Assembly (NCBI GenBank): GCA_036311285.1
Contig: JAXJQF010000136.1
Span: 1-10,408, forward strand
DNA length: 10,408 nucleotides
Direction of reading: 5' to 3'
Source of the DNA: JAXJQF01 sp036311285
Lineage (GTDB): Bacteria > Pseudomonadota > Gammaproteobacteria > Enterobacterales > Succinivibrionaceae
Shown here: one piece after another, positions 1 to 6,266 of the stretch
Layout of the letters: every line of letters starts with the position of its first letter
Numbering within the stretch: the first letter of the stretch is position 1
Notes under the pieces: model-generated
What the model saw: only the letters and a program-made list of their open reading frames with translations
What the model was told of the DNA's origin: nothing
Databases searched by the model: none
Program-made: the position numbers and the translations under genes

Positions 1-714
1 TTAATCTAATGGACAACCGATTCTACGAGCAACTTCTTCGTAAGCTTCGATAACGCCACCTAAGTTTTGACGGAAACGGTCCTTATCTAACTTCTTACGA
101 GTTTCCTTATCCCATAAACGGCATCCGTCTGGAGAGAATTCGTCACCAAGGATTAATTGACCCTTGTATAAACCGAATTCAAGCTTATAGTCAACTAATA
201 ATAAACCTGCATCGTCAAAAATCTTCTTTAATACAGTGTTGATTCTTAAACTTAATTGCTTCATTTCAGCGATTTGTTCTTCAGTACCCCAACCAAATGC
301 AACGATATGTGAATCGTTAACCATTGGGTCGTGTAATGCATCATTCTTTAAGAAGAATTCAAATGTTGGAGTCTTTAATTCTAAACCTTCTTCAACACCT
401 AAACGCTTAACAATAGAACCTGCAGTATAGTTACGAACAACACATTCAACTGGAACCATGTCTAACTTTTTAACAACAACTTCGTTATCGTTTAATAATT
501 CTTCGATTTGAGTTGGAATACCAGCTTCTTCTAACTTCTTCATAATGAAGTAGTTAAACTTGTTGTTAGTCTTACCCTTACGGTCTAATTGTTCAATTCT
601 TAAGCCATCTAAAGCTGAAGTGTCATCACGGAATAACATGATGTACTTATCTGGATCATCTGTCTTAAATACTGACTTAGCCTTACCACGGTAAAGTTCT
701 TCTCTTTTTTCCAT
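1..714 (-). CDS. purC: Phosphoribosylaminoimidazole-succinocarboxamide synthase (SAICAR synthetase)
   Basis: PurC joins CAIR and aspartate, using ATP, to give SAICAR in de novo purine synthesis; it is cytoplasmic. The 237-residue product equals the E. coli PurC length and reads as PurC throughout: N-terminal ATP-binding stretch LYRGKAKSVF, then NNKFNYFIMKKLEEAGIPTQ, KKLDMVPVECVVRN, KLEFGLYKGQ and the SAICAR synthetase signature GDEFSPDGCRLWDKET near residues 190-207. The ATG at 714 is preceded by GGAG about 11 bases upstream. The stop codon is the first three bases of the window, so the gene is complete. It lies 160 bases downstream of bamC on the same strand, the bamC-purC order known from enterobacteria. 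I see no PurR-type operator (ACGCAAACGTTTGCGT-like) upstream. Identification is very secure. Confidence 0.98.
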   Translation of the reverse strand: MEKREELYRGKAKSVFKTDDPDKYIMLFRDDTSALDGLRIEQLDRKGKTNNKFNYFIMKKLEEAGIPTQIEELLNDNEVVVKKLDMVPVECVVRNYTAGSIVKRLGVEEGLELKTPTFEFFLKNDALHDPMVNDSHIVAFGWGTEEQIAEMKQLSLRINTVLKKIFDDAGLLLVDYKLEFGLYKGQLILGDEFSPDGCRLWDKETRKKLDKDRFRQNLGGVIEAYEEVARRIGCPLD

Positions 715-782
715 CTTTACTTAGACTCCAAGTAATTCAATTAAAAATTTTGTGTTTAACAAACATAAAAAATAATGTTCAC

Positions 783-811
783 ATTATCATACTTTTTTGC
801 TTACAAAACAA
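783..811 (-). promoter_or_regulatory. Candidate purC promoter
   Basis: On the minus strand TTGTTT (811-806) is followed after exactly 17 bases by GATAAT (788-783), a reasonable sigma-70 pair that would start transcription about 60 bases before the purC ATG. In DNA this AT-rich such matches arise by chance, so it is only a candidate. Its -35 hexamer overlaps the base of the hairpin at 806-837. Confidence 0.35.
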
Positions 812-837
812 CTTTTATTTGACAATAAAAGGTGTTT
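806..837 (-). terminator. Possible weak terminator or attenuator between bamC and purC
   Basis: A hairpin with an 8-bp inner stem (CTTTTATT/AATAAAAG, 4-base loop 820-823), one mismatch and 5 more base pairs. On the minus strand it is followed only by a short TTTT, not a real T-tract, so it would be a weak terminator after bamC. A second small hairpin at 772-787 (ATAATG/CATTAT) has a T-run after it on the minus strand and may add to it. Partial read-through from bamC into purC is plausible. Confidence 0.4.
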
Positions 838-874
838 AGTTTTCCAAACCATTATTTCTTAATAATTTGAAAAA

Positions 875-2020
875 TTATTTATTTATAATAATGTCACCAG
901 ATCTATATTTTTCAAATTCATTTGCTAATGAAATTGCAAAACCACTATACATTCTTGCAACAACATTTGTTTCCAACGCCTTGTTTAAATCGTCATAAAC
1001 AGTAATAGTTGTCTTACCTTTATAAACACCAATCTTAAATATGTATTTATCTGAATCTATAGCCCATGATTCTGTGCCAAATTTCTTCCATTCTTCTTCA
1101 TCAAGTTCACTATAATTAATCTTGATTTCACCACCAGAAGAACTGTATGTCACAATCTTAATGTCGTAACGTAAAAACAACTGTTCAAGAACCTTATAGG
1201 TTTCTTCAAAGCTTGCACTAACCATCCAACATGGTAAGCCGTTATTATCTCTTGCAAGTTCAATTTCAACAACATTGTCAAGATGTGGATATAACTTTTT
1301 CTCAAGAACTTCATGATATGTTGATAACAGCTTATTAGCCATTAAAGAAGTGAATCTACTTGGTTCGAAACGAGTAAGACCTGCTTTTACTTCGGTTCCA
1401 TCCGCCTCTTCGATGATACTGTCGATCAACTGAATTTCAACACCTGGAGTTCCATCATCTCTTTGAACCATTTTAAACATATAGCGTTGACGATACATTA
1501 AAATACCTTTATCCATCGCGTCAACAGTATAGTTTCCACCATAGTCTGTTGTTTCTGTCCAACTTGTTGTAATCGAACTTGTTGACGGATCTAAATCGTC
1601 TACATCAATGTGCTTAGAACTTAAAAATCCTAATAGTAACTTAACTAAGCCTCCACTAGTCATTGGACTTCCATCCTCTGCTGGATAGAACCAAATCTGA
1701 GCTAAGTCACCGTTCTTGAAAGCTTGAACGTTGCTATCTAAAACAATAATCTTTTGAGGTGGACGAATATCAACGTGCTTTCCTAATAATGCAGAACGAT
1801 TATCTAATATTACATCTTCAGGTAAAGTATATTTTTCTGAAAATTTTAAAGTATCTGTTCCAGCTGGTTGAGTGTATACTTTTCTAGTAGGAACCTTATC
1901 TAAATAAGAAAAACTATTATTAGCTTCTCTCAAGTCCTTATTAATACCACCACTACATGCAGTTAACATTACAGCAGAAATTATGATACTTAATTTTGAA
2001 TATACTACTTTATTAAACAT
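875..2020 (-). CDS. bamC: Outer membrane assembly lipoprotein BamC (NlpB)
   Basis: BamC is an accessory lipoprotein of the BAM complex, which folds beta-barrel proteins into the outer membrane. The 381-residue product starts with a lipoprotein signal, LTAC with the lipidated cysteine at residue 22, followed by Ser-Gly, which suits outer-membrane sorting. The N-terminal extended segment carries ALLGKHVDIRPP (77-88), the conserved part that contacts BamD in E. coli. Two helix-grip domains follow at roughly 100-235 and 255-375; the second holds GGEIKINYSELDEEEWKKFG, similar to E. coli BamC. It is longer than E. coli BamC (344), mostly from acidic insertions in the N-terminal half. The usual upstream neighbour dapA is absent; purC follows. 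The Shine-Dalgarno is poor (AAGG about 13 bases before ATG), but the lipobox fixes the start region. Family call is secure. Confidence 0.93.
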   Translation of the reverse strand: MFNKVVYSKLSIIISAVMLTACSGGINKDLREANNSFSYLDKVPTRKVYTQPAGTDTLKFSEKYTLPEDVILDNRSALLGKHVDIRPPQKIIVLDSNVQAFKNGDLAQIWFYPAEDGSPMTSGGLVKLLLGFLSSKHIDVDDLDPSTSSITTSWTETTDYGGNYTVDAMDKGILMYRQRYMFKMVQRDDGTPGVEIQLIDSIIEEADGTEVKAGLTRFEPSRFTSLMANKLLSTYHEVLEKKLYPHLDNVVEIELARDNNGLPCWMVSASFEETYKVLEQLFLRYDIKIVTYSSSGGEIKINYSELDEEEWKKFGTESWAIDSDKYIFKIGVYKGKTTITVYDDLNKALETNVVARMYSGFAISLANEFEKYRSGDIIINK

Positions 2021-2096
2021 ATTTACTTAAAAACCTTATATTTTATACATTACAAATAAAAAGGATAAGTAATGTAACTTTCTTTTTTCGTTCGGT

Positions 2097-2105
2097 ATTA
2101 TAACA
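2097..2105 (-). promoter_or_regulatory. Candidate extended -10 promoter for bamC
   Basis: The minus strand reads TGTTATAAT, an extended -10 (TGn plus perfect TATAAT), about 77 bases before the bamC ATG. No good -35 hexamer lies 17 bases upstream, which is acceptable for extended -10 promoters. It lies next to the repeats at 2112-2171, upstream of bamC and after the terminator of the preceding gene, where a bamC promoter is expected. Confidence 0.5.
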
Positions 2106-2111
2106 TCAAAA

Positions 2112-2152
2112 CAACAGATATATTTTAAAATAATTGTATTCCAACAGATATA
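2112..2152. repeat. Paired 11-bp direct repeat upstream of bamC promoter
   Basis: CAACAGATATA occurs at 2112-2122 and again at 2142-2152, exactly 30 bases apart, close to three helical turns. Relative to the candidate bamC -10, the copies fall about where an activator or repressor would bind (spacer/-35 region and roughly -50). I do not recognise the motif as a known operator. Confidence 0.5.
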
Positions 2153-2153
2153 A

Positions 2154-2171
2154 ATTAGAATATATTCTAAT
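2154..2171. repeat. 18-bp perfect palindrome in the bamC upstream region
   Basis: ATTAGAATATATTCTAAT is perfectly self-complementary. It lies between the terminator of the small secreted-protein gene and the direct repeats upstream of bamC. It has no loop and no GC-rich core, so a protein-binding dyad is more likely than a terminator. Only A/T bases plus two G/C pairs are involved, so chance remains possible. Confidence 0.45.
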
Positions 2172-2175
2172 AATA

Positions 2176-2203
2176 GAAAAAGGTCACATAATACTGTGAC
2201 CTT
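2176..2203 (-). terminator. Intrinsic terminator of the small secreted-protein gene
   Basis: A 9-bp stem AAGGTCACA/TGTGACCTT (2180-2188 with 2195-2203) with a 6-base loop. On the minus strand the stem runs straight into a T-run (2181-2177) followed by CTATTATT. It begins about 30 bases after the stop codon of the 2235-2660 gene and separates it from bamC. Confidence 0.82.
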
Positions 2204-2234
2204 AAATCTATAATTATCTTAAATGTAAACTATA

Positions 2235-2660
2235 TTACTTCTTACACGGCTTTACATTATCTTCAGGTAAAGCTGAAGCACCTTCTTGTTGAGCTTGACC
2301 TAGGAACTCGTGGTATCTAGTCATTAAAGATGGTTCTTCAAAAGTCTTTTCAAAAACCTTACGACTTACACGCATCATGTCTGGCTTTTGATCAATACCA
2401 TAGATATGAGCTAAACATGTTTGAGCAAGCATAAATTCTTTGTTAGTTGCAATTACTGCATTTCTGTCTTGAAGATTAGTATCTAAAATAGTTTCTAAGC
2501 TTTCAGCATATTGCATTAAAGATTTCTTTTGCAAATCATTCAATCCTGAATCGTTAACGATTGAAGCGACATCAGCTCTTACTTCAGCAGCATTTGCGCT
2601 TAATGAAATACAAAGTAAAGAAGAAACTAAAAAAGGAAGAACATTTTTAAATAAACTCAT
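2235..2660 (-). CDS. Small secreted (periplasmic) protein of unknown function
   Basis: I do not recognise a family. The 141-residue product has a clear Sec signal peptide: basic start (K5), hydrophobic core at about 7-22 and a cleavage site SANA-AEV after residue 24. The mature part of about 117 residues is mostly helical in composition, with no membrane segment. It has exactly two cysteines, C82 (AQTCLAH) and C139 (KPCKK near the C-terminus), which could form a disulfide in the periplasm. The start ATG has AAGG about 11 bases upstream. The gene has its own terminator at 2180-2203 and is separated by about 175 bases from the YrbL-family gene, so it is probably transcribed alone. Base composition resembles the housekeeping genes around it. 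It occupies the place where dapA lies upstream of bamC in E. coli but is unrelated to DapA. Confidence 0.82.
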   Translation of the reverse strand: MSLFKNVLPFLVSSLLCISLSANAAEVRADVASIVNDSGLNDLQKKSLMQYAESLETILDTNLQDRNAVIATNKEFMLAQTCLAHIYGIDQKPDMMRVSRKVFEKTFEEPSLMTRYHEFLGQAQQEGASALPEDNVKPCKK

Positions 2661-2786
2661 CTTACCGCTACCCTTTTCTTTTATAGAAATTTTAAAATAA
2701 CACTTTTGCTACATACTTTTTTAAACAAAATTCAATAGCAATGAATATATTTACAAATATAAAACAAAAAATATTAATGCGCTATA

Positions 2787-2815
2787 ATTATTTAAATTTA
2801 AATAATAAATTTAAA
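2787..2815. repeat. A/T-only palindrome and hairpin after the YrbL gene
   Basis: Bases 2787-2806 form a perfect 20-bp palindrome (10-base half ATTATTTAAA), and 2791-2815 can instead fold as a hairpin with 10-bp arms TTTAAATTTA/TAAATTTAAA and a 5-base loop. It lies 22 bases beyond the stop of the YrbL-family gene on the minus strand. All pairs are A-T and no T-tract follows directly, so it is at best a weak terminator or 3'-end structure. Confidence 0.4.
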
Positions 2816-2836
2816 CTTCTTATCATAATCCTTTTA

Positions 2837-3436
2837 TTATATCCAGTCTCCATTTTCGTCTTTTACCATTTCTGTGAAGCTTTCACTTTCGGCCACTATC
2901 CACTTTAGTAATTTATACCAATATTTAGTAACTTTTTTATTTTGTATGCTTTCAAAATAATACTCTAAAGGGATTATTACAGGACTTCCTATGTTATCAA
3001 TAATACGAATACGATATTTATCCTTCTCGTATTGTTGAACAAGTAAATTAGTAGGGTCTATATCTGATAATATTATCTTTTCACGAAAATAAACCTTTTT
3101 AAACTCTTTTAATACGCTTTTAACAAGTGCAGGTTCTGTTCTATAACAAAATTGCTTTAAGTTATAACTTATAGCATTATCATAATCTGTTATTAATTCA
3201 AAAACATATCCATTTCCAAGGTTTGTTTTCACTTCACCATAATATTCAGGGATGATGGTAGAATGTAAATTCTTTTTCTCTAATATTTTTCTAAAAGCAA
3301 ATTCTCTTTTTAAATCTAAGGAGTTTTTATTAAAGACTACCTTTACACATTTTGTTTGATCAGTTGAAAGAAGATAAACTCTTTTATGCTTACCTTTTCC
3401 TAAATACATTCCTTCGCTCAACGTTAACTCTGTCAT
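2837..3436 (-). CDS. yrbL: YrbL-family protein (PhoP-regulated, kinase-like fold)
   Basis: The 199-residue product matches the YrbL family of E. coli along its length: GKGKHKRVYL (13-22), CVKVVFN (30-36), IPEYYGEVKTNLGNGYVFELITDYD (62-86) and IRIIDNIGSPVIIPL (143-157). YrbL is known as a member of the PhoP regulatory network with no settled biochemical role. The sequence carries kinase-like landmarks: glycine-rich loop 13-17, Lys32 after VK, Glu45, an HRD-like SDIDPTNLL with Asp125 and Asn130, and a DFG-like IDNIG with Asp147. Whether it phosphorylates anything is unknown. There is no signal peptide, so it is cytoplasmic. The ATG at 3436 has GGA 8 bases upstream. It lies alone between two gene-free stretches and is AT-richer than purC or glnS. 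Family assignment is firm; activity is inference. Confidence 0.85.
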   Translation of the reverse strand: MTELTLSEGMYLGKGKHKRVYLLSTDQTKCVKVVFNKNSLDLKREFAFRKILEKKNLHSTIIPEYYGEVKTNLGNGYVFELITDYDNAISYNLKQFCYRTEPALVKSVLKEFKKVYFREKIILSDIDPTNLLVQQYEKDKYRIRIIDNIGSPVIIPLEYYFESIQNKKVTKYWYKLLKWIVAESESFTEMVKDENGDWI

Positions 3437-3560
3437 ATTAAATTCCGTTATTATTCTTATTATTTTTATTATTTAAATTACGAAAAGTCATTACATAATA
3501 ATTTGAATATCAAAGAAGATTCTTATCAATCATCTTTTTTTGTTATTAATTACATGTTGA

Positions 3561-3577
3561 TGTTTAACTTTTGTTTT
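3561..3577 (+). promoter_or_regulatory. PhoP-box-like direct repeat
   Basis: TGTTTA-N5-TGTTTT with the 11-base period of the enterobacterial PhoP box (G/T)GTTTA-N5-(G/T)GTTTA; one base of twelve departs from consensus. It lies 125 bases upstream of the YrbL-family start, in reverse orientation to that gene. Since E. coli yrbL is a PhoP target, the coincidence is worth noting, but AT-rich context makes a chance match likely enough that confidence is modest. Confidence 0.33.
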
Positions 3578-3607
3578 AACTTTTATTTATTTATGATAAT
3601 TATAAAT

Positions 3608-3729
3608 CTTAAAATTAAATTTTATACATTCAATATTTCAGTACATGTATAGACAAAGTTCATTAAAGTAGGAATTATATATTTATACATACAATATTAC
3701 GATATATGTTACTAAAATTTAATTTTTAG
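3608..3729. repeat. Inverted-repeat-bounded segment with two internal direct repeats
   Basis: The ends pair as a 17-base inverted repeat with one mismatch (3608-3624 with 3713-3729; the inner 14 bases, AAAATTAAATTTTA and its complement, are perfect). Inside are two 28-base direct repeats, 3621-3648 and 3682-3709, identical at 23 of 28 positions and offset by 61 bases. Copy one also holds a 7-bp dyad, TATACAT (3623-3629) and ATGTATA (3645-3651); copy two keeps TATACAT but only four bases of the right arm. No target-site duplication is evident. Confidence 0.5.
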
Positions 3730-3829
3730 CATCAAGTAAAGGTGTATAACTCGAGAGTATTTTAGGAACAAGAAAAACAATAAAAATATACATAACGCAA
3801 ATATATTTAAATTATTATTTAATAAAACA

Positions 3830-3856
3830 AAAACCCCTCTTTTAAATAAAAGAGGG
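3830..3856 (-). terminator. Strong intrinsic terminator of the glnS unit
   Basis: A perfect 9-bp stem CCCTCTTTT/AAAAGAGGG (3835-3843 with 3848-3856) and a 4-base loop. On the minus strand the stem is followed by GTTTTTGTTTTATT, a good T-tract, and preceded by A residues. It lies about 30 bases after the stop of the 3887-4366 gene. The plus-strand side also has TTTTCTT, so some two-way function is possible. Confidence 0.9.
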
Positions 3857-3886
3857 ATTTTCTTAAATTAACTTAAAAATTAACTA

Positions 3887-4366
3887 TTAAGACTTAGATA
3901 AATATGTTGCTAAGTTATCAATTACTGATTCGCATAACTTAGTTACATCTGCACATTCTTCGCCGTCATTAGCTAAAGCAAACTCTTGACCTTCCACGCC
4001 TTCAAGATCTGAATATCTAATCTTGATACGAGAGAAACTCATTCTTAACTCTAATTCAGTTAAAATAATGTTACATGTAAATGAAACATATCTCTTACCT
4101 TCTTCAGCAGGATAAGATGAATCTTTCATTGTCTTTTCAAATGAAAAGATATTATCAGTCTTATCTTCGCGAAGAATTCTTTCTGGACGAACACCTAAAT
4201 GTATCCAGTGACGAGTTCTTGGATAAATTTGAAAGAATACATCGCCCTTTGGTGCACGACGCTTTAATTCTACTTCAAAATCATTATCTAAAAAACCAGC
4301 AGAAGCACCTTCTTCGTCACCAACTTCCATGTCCACATCGTTATCGTAAATTTCTTCGTTACTCAT
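3887..4366 (-). CDS. Acidic cytoplasmic protein of unknown function
   Basis: I do not recognise a family. The 159-residue product begins with a strongly acidic tail: 12 Asp/Glu in residues 1-31 and no basic residue before Lys35. A beta-rich body follows, including FFQIYPRTRHWIHLGVRPERIL (44-65), RYVSFTCNIILTELELRMSFSRIKIRY (92-118) and a helical C-terminus (139-157). There is no signal peptide or membrane segment. The ATG is preceded by GAGGA six bases upstream, a strong ribosome site. It starts 40 bases after the glnS stop with no terminator between them and ends just before a strong terminator, so it is probably co-transcribed with glnS and well expressed; its codon choice resembles glnS. 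I considered the chaperone SecB because of size and acidity, but no SecB motif is present. Confidence 0.82.
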   Translation of the reverse strand: MSNEEIYDNDVDMEVGDEEGASAGFLDNDFEVELKRRAPKGDVFFQIYPRTRHWIHLGVRPERILREDKTDNIFSFEKTMKDSSYPAEEGKRYVSFTCNIILTELELRMSFSRIKIRYSDLEGVEGQEFALANDGEECADVTKLCESVIDNLATYLSKS

Positions 4367-4406
4367 ATAATTCCTCTGATTGCAAGTTATTATGCATTAT
4401 ACAAAA

Positions 4407-6074
4407 TTATGATGACGCTTTGCTAGAGTCTTCTTTTAAAGCGACCGTTAAATTAAATACTTTATGCTCATCTGTTGTTAGTTTGCTATCAACACAGAAA
4501 TAGCCAGTTCTTTCAAATTGGAACGCATCTCCTATTTTTACATCAGAAAGGCTTTCTTCACAATAAGCATTTTCAATAATTTCTAATGACTTATCATTAA
4601 TTGTTGCCAAGAAATCTTCAGCAGCACCAGGATTAGGCACGTTGAATAAACGGCTATACATTCTTACTTCAGCCTTCATATAGTTAGTAGCACTTACCCA
4701 ATGAATTACTCCCTTAGGCTTATGTCCTTCTACATCACAACCAATAGAACCAGGAACATATGTACAATATACACATGTTACATTGCCGTTTTCATCCTTA
4801 TCACAGCGTTCTGCTTTAATTACGTAACCGTATCTTAAACGAACTTCCTTACCTAATACTAAACGCTTGTATTTCTTATTAGCTTCTTCTCTAAAATCAT
4901 CTTGTTCAATATAGATTTCTCTTGTGAATGGAACCTTTCTTGAACCAAGTTCTGGTTTTAATGGATGATTTGGGCCATCTAACTGTTCTACTACACCTTC
5001 TTCATAGTTCTCAATAACAACCTTTAATGGCTTTAATACAGCCATACGACGCATTGCATTTTCATTTAAATCTTCTCTAATACATGCTTCTAACATTGAG
5101 ATTTCAACGTTGTTATCTTGCTTAGTAACACCAATTCTCTTACAGAACTCTCTAATTGAAGCTGGAGTATAACCTCTACGACGTAAACCAGAGATTGTTG
5201 TCATACGAGGGTCATCCCACCCATCAACATAATTTTCAGTTACAAGTAAATTTAACTTTCTCTTAGAAGTAATTGCATATTCTAAGTTTAATCTACTAAA
5301 TTCATATTGATGTGGATGATGAGGGATTGTGATATGATCTAATACCCAATCATATAATCTTCTATTATCTTGGAACTCTAATGTACAAATAGAATGTGTG
5401 ATTCCTTCAATAGCGTCCGAGATACAGTGAGTAAAATCGTACATAGGATAAATGCACCACTTATCACCTGTTTGGTGATGTGTTGCAAACTTAATACGGT
5501 AAATAACAGGATCTCTCATACATACAAATGGAGAAGCCATATCAATCTTAGCACGTAAACAAGCTTTACCTTCTTCAATTTCACCATTCTTCATCTTTTC
5601 GAATAAAGCTAAATTTTCTTCTACGCTTCTATCTCTATACGGGCTATTCTTACCAGGTTCTTTCAGAGTTCCTCTATATTCTCTAATTTGATCACCTGTT
5701 AATTCATCTACATATGCATCGCCATTCTTAATTAATTCAATAGCGAAACCGTATAACTGGTCAAAATAATCAGATGAGTATCTTGGTTCACCATTCCATT
5801 TAAAGCCTAACCAGTTTACATCAGCTTTGATTGACTCAACGTATTCAATATCTTCCTTTGATGGATTAGTATCATCAAATCTTAAATTGCATAAGCCTTG
5901 GTAATCTCTTGCGATACCAAAATTTAAACAAATTGATTTAGCATGACCAATGTGTAAGTAACCATTTGGTTCAGGTGGAAAACGAGTAATAATTTGACTG
6001 TACTTCTTATTAGCTAAATCTTCGTCAATAATTTGAGTTATAAAATTACTAGAACGATTCAATTCTTCTGACAT
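4407..6074 (-). CDS. glnS: Glutaminyl-tRNA synthetase
   Basis: Class I aminoacyl-tRNA synthetase that charges tRNA-Gln with glutamine using ATP, in the cytoplasm. At 555 residues it nearly equals E. coli GlnRS (554). The catalytic Rossmann domain carries the HIGH motif in PNGYLHIGHAKS (HIGH at 41-44) and the KMSKS-type loop as ITSKRKLNLLV (about 268-278), followed by the GlnRS-specific GWDDPRMTTISGLRRRGY and SIREFCKRIGVTKQDN. The C-terminal half (about 340-540) is the two-barrel anticodon-binding region. These features favour GlnRS over GluRS, so this organism probably charges tRNA-Gln directly. The ATG at 6074 has AAGG 10 bases upstream. It diverges from pepD and appears to share a transcript with the acidic-protein gene downstream. 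Confidence 0.98.
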   Translation of the reverse strand: MSEELNRSSNFITQIIDEDLANKKYSQIITRFPPEPNGYLHIGHAKSICLNFGIARDYQGLCNLRFDDTNPSKEDIEYVESIKADVNWLGFKWNGEPRYSSDYFDQLYGFAIELIKNGDAYVDELTGDQIREYRGTLKEPGKNSPYRDRSVEENLALFEKMKNGEIEEGKACLRAKIDMASPFVCMRDPVIYRIKFATHHQTGDKWCIYPMYDFTHCISDAIEGITHSICTLEFQDNRRLYDWVLDHITIPHHPHQYEFSRLNLEYAITSKRKLNLLVTENYVDGWDDPRMTTISGLRRRGYTPASIREFCKRIGVTKQDNNVEISMLEACIREDLNENAMRRMAVLKPLKVVIENYEEGVVEQLDGPNHPLKPELGSRKVPFTREIYIEQDDFREEANKKYKRLVLGKEVRLRYGYVIKAERCDKDENGNVTCVYCTYVPGSIGCDVEGHKPKGVIHWVSATNYMKAEVRMYSRLFNVPNPGAAEDFLATINDKSLEIIENAYCEESLSDVKIGDAFQFERTGYFCVDSKLTTDEHKVFNLTVALKEDSSKASS

Positions 6075-6112
6075 TACAATATAACCTTAGCATTATCTTT
6101 GCAGTAATCAAA

Positions 6113-6165
6113 ATACATATTTACGTTTAAATTTAACAAATTTCATAAAACTAACAAATATGTAT
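6113..6165 (-). promoter_or_regulatory. Possible hairpin leader of glnS
   Basis: Perfect 10-bp arms ATACATATTT (6113-6122) and AAATATGTAT (6156-6165). The interior can fold further on the minus strand: GTTT with AAAC, then AAATTT with AAATTT around a 3-base loop. If transcription starts upstream, this would form a 53-nt stem-loop ending about 39 bases before the glnS ATG. Nearly all pairs are A-U, so stability is doubtful; a DNA-binding dyad is an alternative. Confidence 0.35.
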
Positions 6166-6248
6166 GTAATATAAAAACTTAATAACGAAATTATAATCTA
6201 TGAATGAATTTAAACCTAATTTTTTTTATATTTATTTGATAAATAATG

Positions 6249-6266
6249 ACTAACATGCATATTAGT
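6249..6266. promoter_or_regulatory. Operator-like dyad between glnS and pepD
   Basis: ACTAACATGCATATTAGT is an 18-base dyad with a single mismatched pair (6254 with 6261) around ATGCAT. It lies almost in the middle of the divergent intergenic region, a common place for a shared operator. I do not recognise it as a TyrR, TrpR, MetJ or LexA site. Confidence 0.35.

Larger units (their letters stand above)
3437..3886. other. 450-base gene-free region upstream of the YrbL gene
   Basis: No coding potential is visible in either direction. The stretch is very AT-rich and holds, from left to right: the presumed leader of the YrbL gene, a PhoP-box-like direct repeat (3561-3577), a 122-base segment bounded by inverted repeats and containing two diverged 28-bp direct repeats (3608-3729), and the terminator of the acidic-protein gene (3835-3856). 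A promoter for the YrbL gene must lie in it, but I cannot place -10/-35 elements with confidence. No tRNA or known RNA is recognisable. Confidence 0.6.

Noticed and set aside
236..430. A 64-codon plus-strand open frame inside purC
   Set aside because: It is antisense to a highly conserved part of PurC with no ribosome site or domain signal.
3512..3541. Plus-strand terminator-like hairpin with a T-run
   Set aside because: The stem is 5 plus 3 base pairs with a mismatch, and no plus-strand gene lies upstream to be terminated.
3887..4366. SecB identity for the acidic protein
   Set aside because: Size and acidity fit, but none of the SecB core sequence (for example the conserved region before the C-terminal helix) is present.
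4081..4503. A 140-codon plus-strand open frame
   Set aside because: It overlaps the antisense of the acidic-protein gene and the end of glnS, both well supported with ribosome sites and family motifs; its translation has no coherent domain.
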